From Podochytrium sp. JEL0797 (Eukaryota > Chytridiomycota > Chytridiomycetes > Chytridiales > Chytriomycetaceae), in NCBI GenBank assembly GCA_027596195.1, contig JADGJG010000118.1:1-40883 (forward strand): a stretch of DNA of 40,883 bases. Reading direction: 5' to 3'. The position numbers and the translations under genes are program-made. The first letter of the stretch is position 1; every line of letters starts with the position of its first letter. Below, piece by piece: positions 1 to 10,500 of the stretch. A model generated the notes under the pieces. The model was given only the letters and a program-made list of their open reading frames with translations. It did no database searches and was not told the DNA's origin.

Positions 1-343
1 GTCTTTATCATTTATGTTGTGCATGTTATCGAGACAACCAATCTCCAATAAAACCCAAGGTTCCAAAGGATATGTCTCCCTTCTCTGCCACCGCACCCAC
101 AGGGGAGTAGACACATCATTTTTTCCTTTGAGTTCCTTCTATTGAAGGATCCCGAGCAGGTTCACTGAGCCTGACATGCACAGATAAACCAATTACCTCG
201 CCGTTTGTTTCGATCCAAACCGCCGTTTTTCCAATACCCTATCCACGATCCTGACCGAATAAACCGCATTCTCGAAACATTGCGACCTGATTAGGAGGGA
301 GGATAACATGAGCAACCGCCCCATCCGCAACCTTGAATACCGG

Positions 344-890
344 GGGGGAACGTGAGAAACGAGCCCGGGTCCCAGCGAACTCAGCTCGCACAGGGAGAGC
401 CACGAGTCGATGACGATAGATTCACGGCTGCGTGTATTAGTAGGGATCAATGAGAAAACTCACCCGAATCCGCTGAATTGGAATCCAGTTTGGCGGCACA
501 CCGGGCGGAAACGTGAGAAACGAACCCGGGTCCCAGCGAGTACAGCTCGCACAGGGAACACCACGAAGTTGATAACGAGCCCACTACTTTGTGCAGAGTT
601 GTGCGACCCGCGAGCCCATTGGCGAAACGCCTTGATGGCGGAGATCGAATTCAACTATGGCTCACACTGGGCGGAAACGTGAGAAACGAGCCCGGGTCCC
701 AGCGAACTTATTTCGCACAGGGAGAACCACGAAGTCGAAAATCGTGCAGAGTTGTATCGCCCGCGAACCCATTGGCAACATGCCTTGTTGGTGGATCCGA
801 ACTCAACTACGACTCACACCGGGCTGAAACGTGAGAAACAAACCCGGGTCCTAGCGAGCACAGCTTGCACAAGGAACTTTTATCGAGATT
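344..890. repeat. Tandem repeat, ~160-bp period, about four diverged copies
   Basis: The core CGTGAGAAAC recurs at 351, 512, 678 and 830 (spacings 161, 166 and 152), each time followed by a near-identical stretch containing CCCGGGTCC and AGCGA and then GCACA(G/A)GGA. Between cores the spacers also match: the stretches before 678 and before 830 share GTGCAGAGTTGT, CCCATTGGC and CTCACAC. Spacing is too long and copies too diverged for a CRISPR array. Short ORFs inside it come from the repeat itself and are not conserved as proteins. The rest of 1-1089 holds nothing I recognise. Confidence 0.8.
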
Positions 891-1089
891 GACCCTATCA
901 CGCGCTACGCGCAATGCTCTCAAAAGTCGCACACTCAAAATATTGAATGTTGCGCCGGGATGAAACCTTTCCCTCTCTTTTATTTCTATTATTCTTGCCC
1001 CGCGATGACGGAAGGCCCGCTTTAACCGTGCACTAATTATTCACCAGCCACCCTTGGCATGACCTCGAAAATTCCCAATTTTCGAATTT

Positions 1090-1868
1090 ATGTCGCGAAC
1101 CCGCAGTGGGAGAAACTTTCAACCTGATAACGCACGCGACACAAGCACCCCTCCGCCTCCATTCCAGCACCAGATGCCAAACAACCAAGCCAACGGAGTC
1201 GCTGACATCGACGGAATCCCCATCAACGACCCCGTGCTTCGCGCAGCCGTCGCCAAAATCATAAAGGACCGTGAAGACGCTGCCGCCGCGCAGAAGCGCA
1301 TTGACGATGCCGCCGCGGCAAAACAGAACATGGCCGACCTGACTGCGAAACTGCCAGGCTTGGAAGCCGAGCTGGGCGCCAAAACCCTCGAGCTGGTTGG
1401 AAAAAGATTGCCGACCTCAAAGAAGCCATCACCGCCATTCAACTGTTGATTAAATCCGGCACCCAAACTCCCACCGCCGCGCCAAACCCGCCACCGAAGC
1501 CCAACCTCCCGACAAAAGCGCGCCCCGTTCCAAAAGTCGTCGATTCAGCTAGACGTGTCCACACCTTCTCCTCAGCACAGCCCAAACCCCTCCTCTCCTT
1601 CCTCCACGCGATCCGCACCGAAATCGAAGACATGTACCCAATTGAACGCGAATCATGGGGACGCGCGATCGCGGGAACAGTTTGGGAAGCAGTGAAGGCC
1701 AAACTCCCGACGGAATTCACGCCGGACGACCTCTGCAGAGCGATGATCGACACGTACTTCGTCAACATCATATCAAGGAACGGGCTCCCCACGCTTCACG
1801 TGTTCAACATGCAGCAGGACGAACACATCGACGCAAGGGCAAACGACAATTTTTTTTATTTTCCTTGA
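1090..1868 (+). pseudogene. Unrecognised coiled-coil/Pro-rich ORF broken by a one-base frameshift
   Basis: An ORF starts with ATG at 1090 (MSRTRSGRNFQP), runs through an Ala/Lys/Glu-rich helical stretch (DREDAAAAQKRIDDAAAAKQ) and stops at 1449. Its natural continuation is in another frame: around 1399-1406, one extra A in the A5 run would give a heptad-like helix (KKIADLKEAITAIQLL) that joins a Pro-rich linker and a globular-looking segment ending at 1868. The joined product would be about 260 residues. A real mutation, a sequencing error in the homopolymer or an unrecognised programmed shift are all possible. The basic start and coiled coil loosely recall gag-like proteins, but no zinc knuckle, protease or reverse transcriptase is present, so I assign no function. 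Confidence 0.45.
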
Positions 1869-2149
1869 CGTGACCCTCCCTCGTATTATGCCCTTGCATC
1901 GACGCATTCAACATTCGGTACCTATGCATCAATTTACAATCCTGCAAACACTCACACGATTATGAACCAAACACAGATACGATCGCGATCTGTTATGGAC
2001 GGGCCGCACCGGAAGCACCTCCGACTACTTCTCCAGGCTCCCACAGCACCTCAAGACTGCCTTCGCGTTTTGTAGCACATTGGACTTGGACACTGCGAAA
2101 AAGACGGTCTCCCAAGACGCCCACACACACCTTCTACCCGAGCAGTTGA

Positions 2150-2610
2150 AAGCAGGCCAAAATCTGGCGGAATGGAACCCGTGAAACCACACCTGCAGAG
2201 AGAAAGCCGTTGAAGGGCATAGATATTCCCAAGCTCAGGAGACAGGAGGTAAGGCCCCATGGAGAGCGACATTCCTGGAAAAGCAGAGGTATTCCAATCT
2301 GCGGCACAGTCCCAGCTCGGGAGGAATCGGACCAGACAGTTGGTTGCTGTACAGAAACAGGCTTTTTAGCTGCTGCGATTGTCCAAGACTTGTGGGAATC
2401 GCGCCTTCGCAGCGACACGAGCTCTCCAATTTCGGCAGGAATTGAGCCGCTGAGCTGAGGGCACAATTTAAGAGATTCACCTCGACAAGACTCTTGCAGC
2501 TCATGAGAGCAATGGGGAATAAATTATTGTACCACCCCAGCGTCTCGAGCTTGGCCCACCGCATTTGAATATACGCTGTTTGGTATTGTTGAGGAGCGTT
2601 CAGGTAGAGA
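2150..2610 (-). pseudogene. Leucine-rich-repeat protein relic (GxIPxxLG type)
   Basis: Plant-type LRRs can be read on the minus strand but only by changing frame. LETLGWYNNLF and SLVEVNLLNCAL lie in one frame (about 2560-2460); LSGSIPAEIGELVSL in a second (about 2460-2400); GAIPTSLGQSQQLKSLF and NQLSGPIPPELG back in the first (about 2400-2280); ELGNIYALQRL and GFTGSIPPDFGLL in a third (about 2250-2150). The repeats follow the LxxLxxLxLxxNxLxGxIPxxLG consensus. At least three frame changes in under 500 bp mean it cannot encode one intact protein. No signal peptide, transmembrane or kinase region is found nearby. It is probably the decayed remnant of a larger LRR gene; related functional copies may exist elsewhere in the genome. 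Confidence 0.7.
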
Positions 2611-2958
2611 CGATCTTCTTGTGCTGATTCTGCGGTGGTGATGATTGGTGTGCGAGAAGGAACGCATCGGGCCACATTTATTCGCGCACGAGGGAGTCGA
2701 AAGGCACGCCTTGAAGGTTTTCGAGAGTTCACGAAGTTTCTACACTTGGTGAGGGTGCACTCAGCTGAGGATTCGGAGGGCAACCTCCACGGGAAGGTCT
2801 GTGAAGCGAGTGCGGATGGGATGAGACTTCCACCCGTAGATTCATATCCCTGGCATGGAGAGCGGAATTTAATTATGGAGGCGCGACTAGAGAAGGAGCG
2901 CCCTCTACGCTATCCCAAGCTATAACTTCTGGAATTCCAACCTCAAAAAGTCGCGTTC

Positions 2959-5900
2959 TTATTCTTTCTTCTCGTCTGCAAACATGTCATAATCTGTACG
3001 ATCAAAATTCACCACTTCCACCGGCGCAGGACCAACTTCCACCAACCCCGGCATATCATCCCCCGAATCCTCCATATAATCATAAGCCATATCAGGCAAC
3101 AGAATTTCATGAACAGGGGACGCTCCACCACCGCCAGTGGCTCCCCCAGAGCTGCTGCCAGATGGTCCATTCGCGGAAGCAGCCACCTTGTGACTTCCAA
3201 ACTCGTATCCGGCGGTGCCAATGAGGGGAGCAGCGTGCACAGGAGAGGGAAGCCTTGGTCCCAGAAAAGCGGCGGTATCGTTTGCATCAACGATCGGAGT
3301 CTGATTGCCGTTTTGGAAAACAAGAAGGGGTGAGTATGAGGGGGGTCCTTCCGTTAAAGAAATGGCCGAGAGACTCACAGTTTCATCCGATCGAGCCGTA
3401 TCCACACTCGACGGAGAAGAAGGGCGAGCGACCCCGAGAGAGTGTCCCATCCCAGAGTATGGCGTGTAAGAAAATGTGTTGGAAAAGCGGTCCTCATGGA
3501 TTCCAAACCCGGACGAAGAAGACTGCTTGCGAAAGGACTGCGAAGCAGCAGCGGCAGCAGCACTCGCGTCGGTTCGCAACTGAATCATTTCGGCCAAGTT
3601 GTGCTTGTTGCTCGTGGATCGGCGTTGGTAGAAGAGCATATAGGCCGCGGGTGTAACGACAGAGTTTGGATCCGGTATTTTCGAAACATGCGAATCGTCA
3701 AAGTTGTACCAGACATTGTCGAGACTGTTCTTGGCGTAGGCGGTGTCTGTTTTCGATGATTTTAACTCACATGAATATCCCTAAGTTACTCACAATGGCC
3801 GCCTCCCATGCCTCCGAAATGATTACTGACGCCAAACAAGTCATAATGCTGTGCATGTATTGAGGAAACGCGTTGATAAGAAAAAAATCAGACTCACTAG
3901 CAAATCCTCCTCCGTCACAACCACCTCGCCGTCTTTGGACTCTTGGTGCTTCATCCACTCTTTGCCAATCACATAGTCAGACAAGTCGAGACCAGTCACG
4001 GGGAAGTCAACGAGCGCATCAATCTTGTTGGATGACATGCTTCGGAATCCGCGACCCGTTTGAGAAAATCGTTTGAGATGCAGCACAAGGACCTACGCAA
4101 TCATGTCCCTGTGAGCAACCACACAAATTGGCAACACAAAATTCAAAACTCACGTCCGGCACGCTCCAAATGTCGAGCTTCTTTTTGATCTTTTGATGCT
4201 GTTTACACTTGGGACAGTACCACGTGTCGTCGTCGCCCATGATTTCCTCCTTCATGAATTCCTTGAGACAGTCGTCCAGCGCAATCACGTCTTTTGATTT
4301 GGCCGCTTCCCGAGATTGGAACGCGCTCGCTTTTCCGGCATGGGACGGGGACGTTAAGTCATCAACCGGCTGTTCAAAAAAATCCAAAAAGATCAGAATC
4401 GACTAAACAAGGCCTCAAAACTTGAAGAAAGATTTTACCTCAAACGCAATCACCTTGGACGCCTTAACATCATCCCCAAACAGCATATATGCTGCTTTAC
4501 TTGTGAATTCAGCTACAATCGCCAGCTCACCATCCAATCGCACCGTTTCCTCATACGCCTCGGCCGCCCCACCCTTTCCTCTCCCGCCATTTTCGACACT
4601 CACAAGGTGTACCAAAATCCCATTCGCCTTCGCGTCCGGCACGTACCCGTCATACTCGAGCCTTTTCTCACTCTCCAAAACTGACGCAAGCAACATCTCC
4701 CCATCATCGTCCTCTTCTTCCTCCTCCATCCGCGCACCAGAAGGCACACCCCCTTCATCCTCTTCCATCGCGGACGAAAACGCCTCCGTCACTTTCACCT
4801 TCCGTTTGCGATACAATTTTGCATCCACAGCCCCCCCCGACGCGTGTCCCAACTCGAAATACTTGGTCACAGTCCGGTACCCGCCGAGAGCTTTGTAAAA
4901 GTCGTCCTTGAGGTTCATCCCGACATCCCGTTCGCCTTGAATGTGTTTCAGCCGGAATAGGCCTGGGATGCTGACGGTCGAGTCGTCCGTCGTGTGTGAC
5001 ACGAGTTTTGAGAAAAGTCCGCCCGTGCGTGGGTCCGTGTTGGGGGGTGGGGTGTCGTCGGTCAGCGCGGCGGGGACAGGCGTCGGTGCATTGGTCGTGG
5101 CATCCATGAAGTCCATTTCGACTCCCTCGTCGTCACCCGGGGGACTCAACGGCAATTGGCGCGGCGCGGGGGGTGCGGGGGGTGGAACCCCAGCAGTCCC
5201 ACGTTGTTTCCCAACACCCCGTCCCTCCTGCACATTCTGCACAAACTCCTCCACCAGCTCTTCACCAGACACCCTGTCCTCCTCGCCCCCACGTTTCGTC
5301 TGATACAAGCCAATCTGCGTATACCGCTGCAACGACTTGACCACCAACTCGTACACGACATTTCCCAACCGACTCGCCACCAATTCCTTCCACAAGTCGT
5401 CACTCATGCATGCAGCCATTTCGGGCGCCACGGAAACAGACACTTTCATCTCGGCCGGCACGGGGATCATGATGGGAACGCCAAATAGTTTGTCCACATC
5501 TTGAGACCGCGTGTGGTACCCGCCATACGAGGAAGAAGACGACTCACCACGAGGAGCGTTGTCGTTGATACTCAACATCACAGGAACGTAACACGTCTTG
5601 GACGCAGACACCCCAACACACTCGATGCCGTCGAATTCGGCTTCGAAATCTGGGTCCGTGAGTTCATGCACGTAAATCACGTCGGCGGATTGGAACTCGG
5701 ACACGCGGTCCCAGTCTTGGAACGTTTTGTACACTTTGTGGTTGTAGATTTCCGTCACGAGGAGGCGACGGCGCGTGGAGCCGGGTTTCGAGGACGAGGA
5801 GGAGAGTTTCCAGTTCATTTTTTCGGCGATTTTGAGCTTCATGGATTGGATCGTGGCGTCGCGTGGGAGGGTTAGGGACAGCTTCTTGGGCTGTTCGTAG

Positions 5901-8156
5901 GTGTGGATGGAATCGGCATCCGATGGGAGAGCGATCGAAACGCCCGAGGAGGATCGCGACATGTTGGTCAACTTTGAATCGTCCACCGCGAGTCTCTCCG
6001 CGGCCGTCAACAACGACTTGGTCGACACTATGGACGCGCCGCCCGATGGGTTCAATCTCTCTACAACCCGCTTGGCAAAACAACTCCCCACCACAATCAC
6101 ATTCACAACAACCTCCCTCCTCTCCGGAACCGGCAGCGACAAAAACATGTAAGGATCGAATTTCACGCTCCATTGACCACACTCCAAACACTCCACACGA
6201 CTCTTGTACTCTCCCTGAAACAGATCCACAATCTGCGAGTCATTCCGCATCCGGTAAATCTCCCAACTCTTGGACGCGATTTCATGGTCCGGGAACCCAT
6301 CCATATCCGGCTGCTCCACATACGGCTTCTTGAGGATCCGGTTCAAATCTTCGTGAAGTCCATCGAGCAAAAACTGCAGCAGTTCTTGCGAATCCTGTTG
6401 ATTGTATCCGTCAAACGTGGGGTTGAATTTCCCAATTGTGGATTTGAAGTTGCGTGGCGCTACGCTGTTTCCACCGCGGTAAGAGTCGCCACTCGACGCT
6501 GGGCCGGTTGAGTCCCACAACTCGCGCACGAGCTTCGCGTACGCGAGCGCGACTTTCCCATCCATCCCGAGCGGGTTGTCCGTGTTCAACTGATCATTCC
6601 ACGTGTTGCTGAGGAAGAAGGACGTGAGGTGTGCGCTGTTGCTCAGACACTGCAACGCGCTGTTCATGAAGCACGTGTTGCCGAGGTTGTTGAGTCCCAC
6701 GGCACCAGTAGTGGTAGTACGTTTGGGTGGTGCAGGGGGGGTGGGGTGTCGAGGGAAGGCGTCGGCAGAGGGGATTTTGATGACGGTGGGGTCGGATGGG
6801 TCTGCGGTTCCGAGGAGCAGCGGGGGTTTGGAGCTGGAGTCTTCGTCGTCAGAGGTAAAGATCCCAGACTGCTTTTGCTTGATGCGTGCGCGTTTTTGGT
6901 CTGGGGTTTCTTTTTTGATGGGGAAGGAGATGGGGTTGGATCCTCCCATCGCGACGGTTGTGGAATCTGGGAATCTGTTGGGTTTGAATTTGTAAGTAAC
7001 TGGTGCCAATGCGCCCGTCTCTCATCGGGCCATTGCAAACGAGGAAGTCGCTGCCGACACTTTGAAGCCGCACGTAACGCCAATGTCGGTTATAGCTGCG
7101 CTCACTCAGATTTCCCACAAGCTTCGCACAGCATTTCTCTCCCACCATCACTAAAGTAAATTCGTATACTCAACTCGTCATCCAAACCCCTCTCTTCCGA
7201 ATCGTCATCCACCTCTTCAACAGCAATCACGAAAATCCGCTCCGAATCCACTTCCAAAAGAGGAACCAAATGATCCAACGTATTCGCCTCGTTTTCCACC
7301 TCCGCCAGAGTCCCAAACCCAGCTCCACCCGAATTCAAATCCCACAACTTGACTTTCGAGGCAGACGGCCCAGAAGTCGTTGTCAGACATCTCGCGGCAG
7401 TGCTTTTGAGCACGTCGAGAGACCAGGAGGACGAAGCAATCAACGGGATAAACGGGGCGTCTGCGTCGGTCGCGGGCAATTGGTAAATGCGTACTTCGAC
7501 GGGACGCAGATCGATTTCGGCGGTTGCGTAGTTGGGGAATGGTTTGTCGTCTGGGTTGAGTCGGATGATGGGGTAGCTGGTGTTTCCCGCGGAAGCTGGG
7601 GAAGCGTGGAACCTGGATATTTCGATATTGAGTCAACCCTCCCAACGGCATAAGCAATCACTGATTTACCGTTCAAACAGCTTCTTTGCAGTCAGTGCAT
7701 TCATGACAACAAAGGAGGAGGGGTCTGTGTTGTTGGCAGCGATCTTCCCAGTAACGCTTGTGCTCAAAAAAAGCTTGAGGTCCTCATACGAGATGATGGC
7801 GGGCACTTGGGCACCGCATAGCACGGCTTGCTTGAGCTGCTCAAAGAATGCGGTCGGCAGAAGTTGGACGAGTTGGCCTGCGGGGAAAGGGGAGTCAGTG
7901 CGGCTTTCGAAAGCACTAGGGACAGCCCAGAGAACGCCCAGCCATCGCTACCCCTCGCTAGGGAATAGCAGTTTTTACCGGCACTCAGTGTCTGGCTGGT
8001 CAGCTCGTTGTACAGGACCTGCAGCTGTGTGGGTGAGAAGGACTGCGCCATAGTGGTGGACGAGAAGTTGAAGCGCGGTTCGGACGGTGGGGGCGAGAGG
8101 GCAATCGAGGCAGCACGTTTGGTCGGGGTGGTGCCGCGTTGGTCGTCGATGGGCAT
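2959..8156 (-). CDS. Ubiquitin-specific protease, USP4/USP15/Ubp12 type
   Basis: Cysteine protease that removes ubiquitin from proteins. Proposed exons: 8156-7979, 7877-7670, 7612-7106, 6974-4439, 4369-4154, 4092-3898, 3848-3794, 3746-2959, all phases compatible, about 1560 residues. The Cys box [12 protein letters not shown] is near residue 399; the His box GGMGGGHYTAYAKN (His about 1298) is assembled across the 3794/3746 intron. Zinc-ribbon pairs ECLEC and YCPKC are present, as in USP4/15. A long Ser/Glu-rich insert splits the catalytic domain, and exons 2-3 look like a diverged DUSP plus ubiquitin-like region. The C-terminal ~200 residues are low complexity. The open frame at 7009 begins with TTG and is an internal exon, not a start. 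ATG 8051 has a better context (ACT before ATG) than 8156 and would shorten the protein by 35 residues. The 6975-7105 intron is the least certain. It lies downstream of the P450 on the same strand. Confidence 0.88.
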
Positions 8157-8284
8157 CAAAACAACGCCGAAGAAAATGCGTTTTTTTCTTTTCCGTCGCG
8201 TTGTTGCAACCACAACCCACCGATACCCACAAGTCTATGAATATTATAGTTTATCGCTGTTTTCAAGAAGAATAAGAACTATAT

Positions 8285-9841
8285 TCACTCTTCCTTGAGT
8301 GGAACCACTTTCACGCTGGGGTTCATGAACAGAACGGCACCAGCACCCTGAACAGAAACCTCCTTTCCCTTCACAATCGAATACGCGCTTAGGAGCTCAT
8401 AAACAAAGACCTTGATCTTTCGAAGTGAAACGTGAGTGAACAGAACCAAAACAAAGAAGAAATCAAAAGAAAGTCCAACCTCCAACTTGGCCAACGCCAT
8501 ACCAAGACACAGTCTCGGCCCCGCCCCAAACGGAAACAAAGATCCCGCCTGTTTGACCCCTTCCTCAAACTCTACATTCAAAAACCGCGAAAGCTGGAAC
8601 CTGCTGGGGTCCTCAAACACTCTTGGGTTGTGCGCCATCACCCCAAGTGCAACACTGACGTACGAGCCCTTCGGAACCACTTTCCCATCCACTAATGTGT
8701 CTTGATTGAGCTGTCGAATGATTCCCGTAACGGGGGGTTTCATTCGCATAACTTCCTTGACAAACGCGTCGAGCACTGGCAAGCCCATCAGCACGGCGTG
8801 ATTCGAAACATCCGCCTCACGGATCTCATCCACAAGCATCGCCTTTTCAGCCTCCGACATGTCGTGAGTGAGGAAATGGAGACACGACGAAATCGTGGCC
8901 GCGGTAGAATCATAACCGGCAACAACCATCACGACAAGGTTATCTGCAATCTCGAGGTCCGTCAACGCTTCTCCCTTTGCAAACAAGAGTTTCGAGAGTC
9001 CGTCTTGGGAGGCTCCTTCTGGATCAGATGCACCCAACGCGCGTCGTCGCGATGAGATGATCTCGAGCAGCGTAGCCACAATGTCATCCTTGGCACGAAG
9101 CGCCTGCGCGTATGGACCGTTCATCCATTCGGGGAAGATAAAGTCCATCGTTCCAGTCGTGTACTTGTGGAAATTGGATTCTTGCGCTTTCATGAGGTGG
9201 ACGTCCTCGGGGCGCGAGCCAAACATGAAAAAGAGGATGGCTGTGAATGTGAAGGGCATGGACGAGTCGAATGCACGCGTTTCGGGACAGGTGGACATTT
9301 GGGCAATGAGGTGGTGGGCCGAGTCGCGGAGTTGTGGGTAGCAGGAAGTGAGAACGCTGCTTGTGAATTAGCAATAGCGGAGTAAAAAAGGCAATTGCAA
9401 TTACTCTTTCGTGATGGACTGGCTCAAAAGGTTTCTCACGCGCTTGTGTTCGGCCGGGTTGTCCACGACATTCACGGCACGTGGACCCGTGATGGTAGCC
9501 CATCGTGGAAACCAGAGTGAAGTCGCAAAAGTGCCGAATCCCTTCACAAGGACAAGCTTCACAAACTCGGGATCCAATAGAGACAAACAGTCCAACCCCA
9601 AAATCGAAATGTTGATGGCCTTGCGCGTGCCGTTGTCTGTGAGACGCAAATGCACTGATTCATCGGGGACAAAGACTTGGAACGTGTGGCCAATGAGGGG
9701 CCAGTTGTATCCTGCCTTGCGAAATCCGTTTTTGGAAGAGGTTCCCGTCGAGTTGAAGATCGTTTTGGCGGTGAGGTATGCGGCGGCACCGGTGAGTGCC
9801 GCGAAGGCGATAGTTGATGGTGTGAGTTCAAAGCCGGACAT
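8285..9841 (-). CDS. Cytochrome P450 monooxygenase, N-terminally anchored
   Basis: Haem-thiolate monooxygenase, probably bound to the ER membrane. Exons 9841-9405, 9356-8480, 8416-8285 give about 481 residues, normal for the family. A hydrophobic N-terminal helix (about residues 8-28) is followed by the PLIGHTFQVF hinge region. Diagnostic motifs: I-helix AGYDST (about 292-297), K-helix EVMR (ExxR, about 347-350) and haem loop FPFGAGPRLCLG with the Cys ligand near 429. The last intron (8417-8479) is a multiple of three and open, so an unspliced reading also translates; splicing restores the usual LAKLEIKVF. Its donor GTTGGA is unusual. The family and substrate cannot be named; the short loop spacing recalls CYP26/CYP51-like microsomal enzymes. 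The left edge of the 15.7-kb repeat lies inside exon 1, so this is the only complete copy in the window. Confidence 0.9.
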
Positions 9842-9902
9842 GAGGAATCGCTGGTAGTTTGGGTTGACGGTATGAGGCCTCGTAAGTGACTTGCGTGTCT
9901 GT

Positions 9903-9922
9903 CCAATTTGACGTCAAATTGG
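9903..9922. promoter_or_regulatory. 20-bp perfect palindrome with TGACGTCA core upstream of the P450
   Basis: CCAATTTGACGTCAAATTGG equals its own reverse complement. Its centre is the consensus full CRE/ATF-CREB half-site pair TGACGTCA, and its ends are two inverted CCAAT pentamers. It lies 61 bp before the P450 ATG on the minus strand and upstream of the plus-strand genes, so it could serve either direction. bZIP factors of the ATF/CREB family bind this core; that they act here is inference. Confidence 0.55.
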
Positions 9923-10020
9923 TTGTGGAGATGGGGTCGGAAATCAACCTGTCTGATTCCAATGTTTAATCACCCAATTTACATGTGGTTTTCAAACTTG
10001 CTTTTTCCTCCATACGAACT

Positions 10021-10332
10021 ATGAAGCTAGAGGGTTGGAGGAAGTTTCTCGGTATAGAGACTACGTAAATCATTTTTCCACCCACACTTTTAGGAGACAA
10101 GAAGAAAAAGGAAAGGAGAGCGCCAATGTGAATGGACCCAGGGGGAATTCAGAGGTTTTCGGCAGACTCCCATTAACCCGCGCTTTACATGAATTAACGG
10201 AAAGACTTGGATTCCGATGCATGGAACGCGTTGCAGGAGGAAATCAAGGAGCTCGAATCCGAAATTGAACCGACACCTGCTCCAACCATCATCCACGCGT
10301 CTGCCCGCAACTCGGGATACTCCCACTGCTGA
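10021..10332 (+). CDS. Possible small two-exon gene, ~52 residues, unrecognised
   Basis: ATG at 10021 opens MKLEGWRKFL; splicing a GTATAG donor (10052) to the AAAG acceptor ending at 10204, with ATTAAC as a possible branch site, joins it to an acidic helix (DSDAWNALQEEIKELESEIE) and a tail ending GYSHC before TGA at 10330-10332. The result is 52 residues with an amphipathic start and a coiled-coil-like middle. The weak acceptor and lack of a family match make this tentative; a UTR or leftover exon is possible. The region is identical in unit 2, so the two copies cannot test coding constraint. The rest of 9842-10500 holds only the palindrome above. Confidence 0.25.
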
Positions 10333-10500
10333 TAGATTATGGCGGAAATTGCTTCGGACTTCCTTCCAGCAATTGTATTATCAATATGAAGTGTTCAAAA
10401 ACATGCTCAACAACCTATTATTAGGGTCTTTCCTACCATGCAGGGTATAATAATAAAATGCGCTGGCGCTCCTTTTTTTGTCTTTGAAATCTTTCAAGTC

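Noticed and set aside
344..890. CRISPR-like array
   Set aside because: Repeats are diverged, the period is about 160 bp with homologous spacers, and the DNA is eukaryotic.
1090..1868. Retrotransposon gag gene
   Set aside because: Only a vague resemblance; no LTR, zinc knuckle, protease, integrase or reverse transcriptase within reach.
5501..6333. Open frames opposite the deubiquitinase exon
   Set aside because: Shadows of the GC-rich main exon; no domain and no conserved features.
6975..7009. Start of the deubiquitinase at 7009
   Set aside because: The codon there is TTG and upstream exons with compatible phases encode a DUSP/ubiquitin-like N-terminus; 7009 lies within a proposed intron.
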